Origin: Ottowia flava
GTDB taxonomy: Bacteria; Pseudomonadota; Gammaproteobacteria; Burkholderiales; Burkholderiaceae_C
NCBI RefSeq assembly: GCF_042680565.1
Contig: NZ_JBHUEJ010000008.1
Coordinates: 91,830 to 155,829 of the forward strand
Length of the DNA stretch: 64,000 nt
Direction of reading: 5' to 3'
Shown here: positions 59,635-64,000 of the stretch, piece by piece
Layout of the letters: each line of letters opens with the position of its first letter
How positions within the stretch are numbered: position 1 is the stretch's first letter
Translations under genes and position numbers: made by a program
Notes under the pieces: generated by a model
Databases searched by the model: none
What the model saw: only the letters and a program-made list of their open reading frames with translations
Told to the model about the DNA's origin: nothing

Positions 59635-59831
59635 GCTTCACTCCTCACACTCAAAATCAGCGCTTTTGCCGCGCAGTAGCACTGGTCGTAAGGCACGCCA
59701 GCCGCGAACAAGCGTCGGCAGGTAGCCTGAAAATCGCCTCGCCTGGCCGCCAGCTCGGCAAAGCGAACGCGGGTCTGGAACTGGGCGGCGTCACGGATTC
59801 GCTCGCGCAGGGCAAAGTCAGGGGCGTTCAT
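59631..59831 (-). CDS. Hypothetical phage protein, 66 aa
   Basis: A helical protein NAPDFALRERIRDAAQFQTR with AAGVPYDQCYCAAKALILSV near the end. It overlaps the methyltransferase stop codon by 3 nt and uses the Shine-Dalgarno that follows hairpin cassette d. Confidence 0.7.
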   Translation of the reverse strand: MNAPDFALRERIRDAAQFQTRVRFAELAARRGDFQATCRRLFAAGVPYDQCYCAAKALILSVRSEA

Positions 59832-61213
59832 GGCTGCTCCAAAGAAAAAGCCCGCCTAGCGGGCTTGGTTGAATAGGTGCGCTCTAGGCGCTGGCCGATC
59901 CAGCGCGCGCAGTGCACTGCCCAGCTGTTGCCCAGCGCCTTGTAGCGCGGGCCATCCGGGCACTGGTCAGCCGACTTGCCGCGCCAAGGTATGGCGGTGT
60001 AGCCACGCGGGAATCCCTGCAGCGCTTCGCATTCCTCGGGCGTTAGGCGGCGCACTTGCATACCCTGTGCCACAGCCTGATGGCCGCCGCCGTTCTGGTG
60101 GCTGCCAGCGTGCCCCATGGCGCGCATGGTTGACGCCACATCGCCTACGCCAAAGCCGTTTTGGCCAGACGCTTTGCAGTCAAAGGCAATCGCAGGCGCA
60201 TGCGCCCCAGCGGCCAGCGGGTGGCATGGGTCGCCTGGCTTCGGGTTGCTGACGTTCGCCGGGCGACTCGCTTGGCGCATGTCAATTGGTATCGGGCTGA
60301 CCGGCACCAGCGGCGTGCCGCGCCCGGTGCCGTCCTCGCTGGCGTCAAAGCCTTCGCCGCGCAGGGTGTGGGCCGTCTGCACGATCAGGCTGTCGGCTGT
60401 GTCTACATCGGTTCCGGGTGGCCTGTCGCCACCAGTTCGGTTCCCGCCCGCCCGCAGGGTTGGACAGACCTGAACTACTCCTCCGTCGCAGTCGAAGTCC
60501 GTTCCAAGGCCACCGCCTGCAGTGCTGCGTGCAGGGATGGTGGGAGCGACTTCCCGCGTTTCTCGGCTCGGCGCAGTATCCCGGCGCAGGCCGTTCCACT
60601 CAAAAAGAACCGCTGCGGGATCAAACCCCGGTCGAGCACTTGCGACAACGAACACACGGCGGCGTCGTTGGGCCAATCCGAAAAATTGGGCGTCGAAGAG
60701 TCTCCACGCCACTGCTCTTTCGGGTCCAAACACACAACCAGCGTCCGTCCACCGCTTCCCTGGTGGGACAACTGGTACGTCTTCGCCCGCAAGACCTCCA
60801 ACCAGGCAGCCAAAGGCGTTGGTTCTGTCGCTGAAGATTCCAGGCACGTTCTCGTAAAGAGCAACAATTGGCGGCTTGCCATACTTTCTTCTGATGTCAT
60901 CAGCATGGTCGATTAGCTCCACATAGATCAGGGTGAGATTTCCTCTGGCATCGAGCAGTCCGCGGCGCGCGCCAGCGCAGGAAAACGCTTGGCATGGCGG
61001 GCCGCCAACGATGGCGTCAGCATCGGCAAACAGTTCATCGGGCCAGTCGCGCAACAGGGACATGTCCCCGTAGTTGCGGACAGTGGGGTAGTGATGGGCC
61101 AGAACTGCAGATGGGAACCCCTCAATTTCACTGAAGGCGATGGCTTTCCAGCCCAAAGGGCCAAACGCGACGCTCGCCGCTTCAATACCAGAGCAAAGGG
61201 AGATGAAGTTCAT
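59828..61213 (-). CDS. dcm: Phage DNA (cytosine-5) methyltransferase
   Basis: The 461-residue enzyme has motif I (FISLCSGIEAASVAFGPLGW), motif IV with catalytic Cys74 (GGPPCQAFS), motif VI ENVPG, motif VIII QRRRRVF and the C-terminal motifs RLTPEECEALQGFPRGY and YKALGNSWAV. A long central region is the target-recognition domain. No restriction enzyme is next to it, so it is probably an orphan methyltransferase that protects or marks phage DNA. The last ~10 codons run through hairpin cassette d (about PARRAFSLEQP). Confidence 0.93.
   Translation of the reverse strand: MNFISLCSGIEAASVAFGPLGWKAIAFSEIEGFPSAVLAHHYPTVRNYGDMSLLRDWPDELFADADAIVGGPPCQAFSCAGARRGLLDARGNLTLIYVELIDHADDIRRKYGKPPIVALYENVPGIFSDRTNAFGCLVGGLAGEDVPVVPPGKRWTDAGCVFGPERAVAWRLFDAQFFGLAQRRRRVFVVASARPGFDPAAVLFEWNGLRRDTAPSRETREVAPTIPARSTAGGGLGTDFDCDGGVVQVCPTLRAGGNRTGGDRPPGTDVDTADSLIVQTAHTLRGEGFDASEDGTGRGTPLVPVSPIPIDMRQASRPANVSNPKPGDPCHPLAAGAHAPAIAFDCKASGQNGFGVGDVASTMRAMGHAGSHQNGGGHQAVAQGMQVRRLTPEECEALQGFPRGYTAIPWRGKSADQCPDGPRYKALGNSWAVHCARWIGQRLERTYSTKPARRAFSLEQP
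59848..59866 (-). terminator. Hairpin plus U-tract inside the methyltransferase 3' end (cassette d)
   Basis: A perfect 8-bp stem (AAGCCCGC/GCGGGCTT, CTA loop) is followed on the minus strand by Us, then TTTGGAGC and the ATG of the 66-residue gene. It overlaps the methyltransferase coding sequence. Confidence 0.8.
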
Positions 61214-61611
61214 GCCTGCAGCCCCAGATAGCGAAATGCGGCATCTCTCCACTGCTTGTCATCAAGGCCACCCAGTCTTGTGTTGCACCTGTGGCAAAGC
61301 AACCCCCGCACCTTGCCAGTGGTGTGGCAGTGGTCGATGTGGTGCTTGGTGAGCGGAAGAACGCAAATGGCACATGCGCCGCCCTGCTTTTCAAGCATCG
61401 CTTGCACATCGCTGGGCGTCAGGCCGTAGCGAGTCTTGATCGCCCACTTCTGCTTGTTCTCGGTGGTGTACGTGCGCTTGCGGTTTTCGCGACGAATGCT
61501 GTTCACGCATGCTTTGCACCAAGATGCGTGGCCGTCCGATGACTTTGATGAAAGATGGAAAGCATCCGGGAGCAACTTTGTCTCGCCGCATTTGGTGCAC
61601 TGCTTCTGCAT
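61210..61611 (-). CDS. HNH endonuclease, recombination endonuclease VII-like
   Basis: The 133-residue protein has the zinc ligands QCTKCGET and CKACV and the beta-beta-alpha metal domain HIDHCHTTGKVRGLLCHRCNTRLGG typical of phage T4 endonuclease VII relatives. The start at 61611 has GGAG upstream; a longer frame to 61725 adds 38 residues that look like a scar of other genes. Its stop overlaps the methyltransferase ATG by 4 nt. It may resolve branched DNA or act as a homing endonuclease. Confidence 0.85.
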   Translation of the reverse strand: MQKQCTKCGETKLLPDAFHLSSKSSDGHASWCKACVNSIRRENRKRTYTTENKQKWAIKTRYGLTPSDVQAMLEKQGGACAICVLPLTKHHIDHCHTTGKVRGLLCHRCNTRLGGLDDKQWRDAAFRYLGLQA

Positions 61612-61743
61612 GTCTTGCTCCAGGGTATTGGGTGGGCGGCCAAAACGCTGGCCCAGCAAATCAATCGCCGGGCGGCCCGTGCGGCTCTTGCCGCTGCAGA
61701 CGCTGCCGAATTCAATCTGATGCATTGCTTCGCGAAAAAGAAA

Positions 61744-61762
61744 AGCCCGCGTAGTGCGGGCT
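61744..61762 (-). terminator. Hairpin plus U-tract upstream of the HNH gene (cassette e)
   Basis: A 7-bp stem (AGCCCGC/GCGGGCT, 5-nt loop) is followed on the minus strand by a U-rich tract up to about 61735. Confidence 0.8.
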
Positions 61763-61819
61763 GGGTAAGGGGTGACGGGGCCGGTGGTGTTGCTCCGGCG
61801 TTGGGCGGCGCACCGTTTT

Positions 61820-61999
61820 TTATAGCAGCCGGAGACCCGGCCTAGGAGGCTCTATCCGCCCGGTTGTTTCCATTCGCCGCGCGATCACCATTCGCGCCTT
61901 CCCGTCATAAAAAAGGTGCTCCGCATTCCACGGAGCTGCCTTAGCCCAACCTATCAGGATGAGTTCGGCTCGCAGAGGCGGGGTTGCCGCTTGCATCAT
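61820..61999 (-). CDS. Hypothetical phage protein, 59 aa
   Basis: MMQAATPPLRAELILIGWAK continues with AAPWNAEHLFYDGKARMVIARRM and a Pro/Arg-rich end. The frame is closed, has phage-like composition and ends just before hairpin cassette e. The Shine-Dalgarno is weak (GTGAAAG). It starts 77 nt from the right end of TnpB element 2, so upstream control sequences may have been displaced. Confidence 0.5.
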   Translation of the reverse strand: MMQAATPPLRAELILIGWAKAAPWNAEHLFYDGKARMVIARRMETTGRIEPPRPGLRLL

Positions 62000-62092
62000 G
62001 GACTTTCACCACTCTGCCGGTGCTATTTCAGCGCGCCCGGTCACGCCCTGCGCGGGCAATTTGATGGCCACATGTTTGACATCCTCCGCCAG

Positions 62093-63139
62093 CTAAAGCA
62101 GGCGGATTCCCTCTACAGGCGTGCGATGCCCCGCACGGGCAAGGATATTCAGAGCAGCATTTTGGTCACGATCATGTACGCAACCGCACTCAGCACATAC
62201 CCATTGCCTTACTTGCAAGCCTTTCAGCCCGTTAGGGCCGCTTCGTGCATTGCACGAAGAACAGGTTACAGACGAGAAAGCCTCATTCACTTCTTCATAC
62301 CATGCGCCATTCGCAATCGACTTGTACGCAAGCATCTTTTTGAAGGAATGCCAAGATGCGTCATAGACGCTTTTCGCCATCTTGGTCTTGGCGAGTTTGC
62401 CGCTGCTGACATTGCCAACAGCGATGTAATCGAAGCGCCGCACAATATCTGTGCTGGCCTTATGCAAGAAGTCTTGCCGGGTGTTGGCGATCTTCGCGTG
62501 AATCTTCGCGGCAAGCCGCTTCTTCCCGGCCCGCTGAGCCTTAGCCAGTCTTTCCTCAAGTTGGCGGAAACACCGAGGGTGCTTGATCTTTTCGCCGGTG
62601 GACAGGGTGGCAAGGTCTTTAAGGCCCAAGTCGATTCCAACGCCGCGCAACGGCTGGCGGGCCTGCACATCGGGCACCTCAACCACGATATTCAAGAACC
62701 AATTGCCGCGCCGGTCTTGAGAAAAGCAGGTTCCGTCCTTGATCTTGCCTTCCGGCAGGGGTCTGGAATTGAACACGCGGAAGGTGTTGCCAGCGAACCG
62801 GAAGGCGTTGCCCTCGCGTTTCAGATCACGTCCTTTCAGTGGCACCCAGCCCAGCGACTTCTTGCCGCGATAGCGAAGGTAAGGCCGATTGAATTGCTTT
62901 CGAGACTTGGCGTATTGCGCGGTAACGGCATTGATGGTGCCGGCATGGATGCCAAGTTCCTTGCTGCTACCCGCGGTCAACTTGTCAAGATCGAACCCGG
63001 TAGGCCACCGCTTGCGCCACTTGAGCGCATGCTTCTGCGTGTCATTGCAGAAGTTCCAGACGTAGGAAACCGCCCGCGCCTGCTTGTTCAGCAAGCCGTT
63101 CAACGACTTCACACGGTAGCGGTAAACCTTGGTGCTCAT
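62093..63139 (-). CDS. tnpB: TnpB RNA-guided nuclease 2
   Basis: The 348-residue protein has RuvC residues Asp170 (GVGIDLGLKD), Glu286 (EEVNEAFSS) and Asp325 (VHDRDQNAALNI) and the zinc finger CSSC...CAEC, so it appears intact. It is clearly diverged from TnpB 1 although the domain order is the same. The coding frame runs into the right end, so the 3' part of the gene probably overlaps the guide-RNA scaffold. Its ATG overlaps the stop of the small gene upstream (ATGA). Confidence 0.9.
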   Translation of the reverse strand: MSTKVYRYRVKSLNGLLNKQARAVSYVWNFCNDTQKHALKWRKRWPTGFDLDKLTAGSSKELGIHAGTINAVTAQYAKSRKQFNRPYLRYRGKKSLGWVPLKGRDLKREGNAFRFAGNTFRVFNSRPLPEGKIKDGTCFSQDRRGNWFLNIVVEVPDVQARQPLRGVGIDLGLKDLATLSTGEKIKHPRCFRQLEERLAKAQRAGKKRLAAKIHAKIANTRQDFLHKASTDIVRRFDYIAVGNVSSGKLAKTKMAKSVYDASWHSFKKMLAYKSIANGAWYEEVNEAFSSVTCSSCNARSGPNGLKGLQVRQWVCAECGCVHDRDQNAALNILARAGHRTPVEGIRLL

Positions 63140-63264
63140 TGGCGCTTCAGGTATTCGTCAATCGCGCGGCGGATGTGCTCAGACACGGGAAGCCCGGTAT
63201 TTTTGGACAAGGCTTTCAACGCCGCAATCAGCGGTTCAGGGAAAAAGATGTTCATGCGGCGCAT
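63136..63264 (-). CDS. Ribbon-helix-helix (CopG-like) protein of TnpB element 2
   Basis: The 42-residue protein MRRMNIFFPEPLIAALKALS continues with KNTGLPVSEHIRRAIDEYLKRQ, a textbook ribbon-helix-helix pattern (N-terminal strand, then two helices with VSEHIRRAI). It is co-transcribed with tnpB and translationally coupled to it. It probably represses its own promoter. Confidence 0.85.
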   Translation of the reverse strand: MRRMNIFFPEPLIAALKALSKNTGLPVSEHIRRAIDEYLKRQ

Positions 63265-63271
63265 GTGCTAG

Positions 63272-63300
63272 ATTATGCCACTCAATATACACATGTTCAA
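63272..63300 (-). promoter_or_regulatory. Promoter of TnpB element 2, predicting a leaderless mRNA
   Basis: On the minus strand TTGAAC (63295-63300) and CATAAT (63272-63277) are exactly 17 nt apart. The -10 ends 7 nt before the ATG at 63264. CATGTG (63262-63267) and CACATG (63290-63295) form an inverted repeat around it. Confidence 0.7.
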
Positions 63301-63375
63301 CCATACAGTAAAAGGAGCCGCCATTCCTCTGCCGCCTCAAGTCGGCAGCTTCCTGGCGGAATTTCTGTGAGATTT

Positions 63376-63470
63376 CCCAGGAAACGCAACCGCACGGATG
63401 TTGGCAAAGGAGTAACGACGCCGTGGAGAACGCCGCCGTGCGCGTTGCGACCGCTGGTGCAGCCATCATC
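63376..63470. other. No gene recognised
   Basis: Together with the element left end, about 200 nt from 63265 lack a convincing gene on either strand. Short open frames here lack Shine-Dalgarno and family features. Confidence 0.4.
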
Positions 63471-63588
63471 TTGGCGCGCTGGAATCGAACCAGCGGCGCA
63501 TTGGCAGGCTCTCGTTTTGTCGCGGACTCAAACCGCTGCCTGTTGAGTGTCTTGCCCCTTCCGGGACGCGCCCCACCGAGGCGCCAAG
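63471..63588 (-). ncRNA. 118-nt tRNA-like structure
   Basis: On the minus strand TTGGCGC at the 5' side pairs perfectly with GCGCCAA at the 3' side (7-bp acceptor-like stem), directly preceded by a canonical T-arm GCTGG-TTCGATT-CCAGC. Between them are about 85 nt, too long for a normal tRNA, including hairpins GCGG-TTTGAGT-CCGC (a 7-nt loop with TGA in anticodon position), ACTCAA...TTGAGT and possible long-range GGCAG/CTGCC pairing. No CCA is encoded. It could be a degraded or aberrant tRNA-Ser-like gene, or a functional phage RNA. Confidence 0.5.
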
Positions 63589-63667
63589 ATGAAGGCTGCC
63601 GCTTACGGCGGCAAGTCGTGAATGAAGTTCTTGGCGGGTCTTGGCGCCGTGCATGCCAACACCCGAT

Positions 63668-63805
63668 TCATGATCGCCAGCGTCTGTGGGCGGCAGCCGG
63701 ATAGGCTGTCGAGGCCTCGTGACTCACTAGCCATTGGCGCGTGCACGGCGCTGGCTGCGTGAGGGTGATTGCGCTGGCGAGAATGCGAAGCAAAAAGAAA
63801 AGCAT
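63668..63805 (-). CDS. Possible 45-residue membrane-anchored phage protein
   Basis: MLFFLLRILASAITLTQPAP begins with a hydrophobic helix and ATG at 63805 follows AAAGGACGAGG, a good Shine-Dalgarno. The remainder is short and Arg/Ala-rich. No family is recognised. Confidence 0.45.
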   Translation of the reverse strand: MLFFLLRILASAITLTQPAPCTRQWLVSHEASTAYPAAAHRRWRS

Positions 63806-64000
63806 CCTCGTCCTTTCTTGATGGCTGCCCCTATACGGGGGCAAGTCGGGGGTTAGGCCATGTATCAAACCGATTCGGCGCTTTGCAGTTCCTCGATGCG
63901 GGATTGCGCAGCGCCCAACTGGTTGCGTAAAAATTGGGAAATATGTACTTAACAAACCATAGCCTGCAATGGGCTACGGTAGGACGCTGACCTAGCGGCT
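63806..64000. other. Right edge of the window: hairpins and a C-terminal gene fragment
   Basis: A hairpin TGCCCC/GGGGCA lies at about 63827-63844. On the minus strand an open segment reading FLRNQLGAAQSRIEELQSAE ends in TGA at about 63868, with an in-frame stop upstream and no good start, so it may be a gene remnant. A TAGCC/GGCTA hairpin is at about 63961-63977. Confidence 0.4.

Larger units (their letters stand above)
62076..63375 (-). mobile_element. TnpB-only IS200/IS605-family element 2
   Basis: The right end has the hairpin TCCGCC...GGCGGA followed by GGATGTCAA, very like IS605-type right ends; the boundary is at about 62076. The left end is near a CTGCCG/CGGCAG hairpin at about 63331-63350; 63375 is approximate. 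No tnpA is present. Genes: a ribbon-helix-helix protein and tnpB in one leftward operon. Confidence 0.78.
51290..64000. mobile_element. Prophage or phage-derived integrative element, left part (runs off the window)
   Basis: The element starts at the 3' end of the CAU tRNA. It contains a tyrosine integrase facing the tRNA, and then a leftward-transcribed chain of small, overlapping phage-type genes (DUF4224, SSB, Gp157, methyltransferase, HNH endonuclease). No structural or lysis cassette is in view. No second copy of the tRNA 3' end was found by eye before 64000, so attR is expected to the right. Two TnpB elements are nested in it. Confidence 0.88.

Noticed and set aside
62093..63139. TnpB 2 as a nuclease-dead TnpB-like repressor
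   Set aside because: All three RuvC acidic residues (Asp170, Glu286, Asp325) and the zinc-finger cysteines are present.
63130..63546. Plus-strand frames over the ribbon-helix-helix gene and element left end
   Set aside because: They read antisense to a clear CopG-like protein and across the terminal hairpin; no ribosome-binding site.
51290..64000. CRISPR array or restriction-modification system in the prophage
   Set aside because: No regularly spaced direct repeats were seen, and the cytosine methyltransferase has no recognisable cognate restriction gene; the neighbouring HNH protein is endonuclease VII-like.

Overview
The window is high-GC chromosomal DNA that reads as a betaproteobacterium of the order Burkholderiales, most likely Comamonadaceae. 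Three things point there: a mobR/mobA pair laid out as in Comamonas, the gene order lolB-ispE-tRNA-Gln-prs-rplY-pth, and a 54-nt interspersed repeat of a kind I associate with Acidovorax-type genomes. All calls come from reading the sequence; no database search was run.

Positions 1-51289 are host chromosome. From the left: a minus-strand aromatic-catabolism cluster (flavin monooxygenase, DUF2783 protein, VOC metalloenzyme, fumarylacetoacetase) with a divergent MarR regulator; a DEAD-box RNA helicase with a strong promoter and a leader of about 400 nt; a small, lower-GC DUF3427-like protein; a D-2-hydroxyacid dehydrogenase; mobR and mobA (3-hydroxybenzoate 4-hydroxylase); yihY, an alpha/beta hydrolase, metY, a CBS-domain protein and aroC; a sensor kinase and LuxR-type regulator whose 3' ends overlap; a minus-strand operon of PHP phosphoesterase, EamA transporter, YciO/Sua5, M50 protease and trpS; an amidase and a peptide-type ABC transporter that is split by a 1790-residue secreted nuclease gene on the opposite strand; yfhL, pth, rplY, prs, tRNA-Gln, ispE, lolB and a TPR lipid/secretion-type protein; and a DNA-repair and stress block of mutM, dynamin-like GTPase, mutY, rapZ, recN, nadK and hrcA.

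A CAU-anticodon tRNA at 51213-51289 marks the left edge of a prophage or phage-derived element that runs off the right end of the window. All phage genes read leftward, in a chain of very short overlapping frames: integrase, DUF4224 protein, many small unknowns, SSB, Gp157-like protein, a possible Rad52-like annealase, a cytosine-C5 methyltransferase and an endonuclease VII-like HNH protein. Two TnpB-only (IS1341-type) elements interrupt it. One sits in a dUTPase gene, the other near the methyltransferase/HNH end. Each carries a small DNA-binding-type protein and a promoter that predicts a leaderless transcript. A 118-nt tRNA-like structure lies near the right end.

The most unusual structure in the window is the fixed-length 54-nt repeat, seen nine times in the host part. 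In four of the copies it supplies codons of a host gene, including the lipobox of LolB and the stop codons of YihY and MutM. Second is the symmetric divergent promoter of the first TnpB element: one palindromic -35 hexamer shared by two promoters and flanked by a 9-bp inverted repeat.
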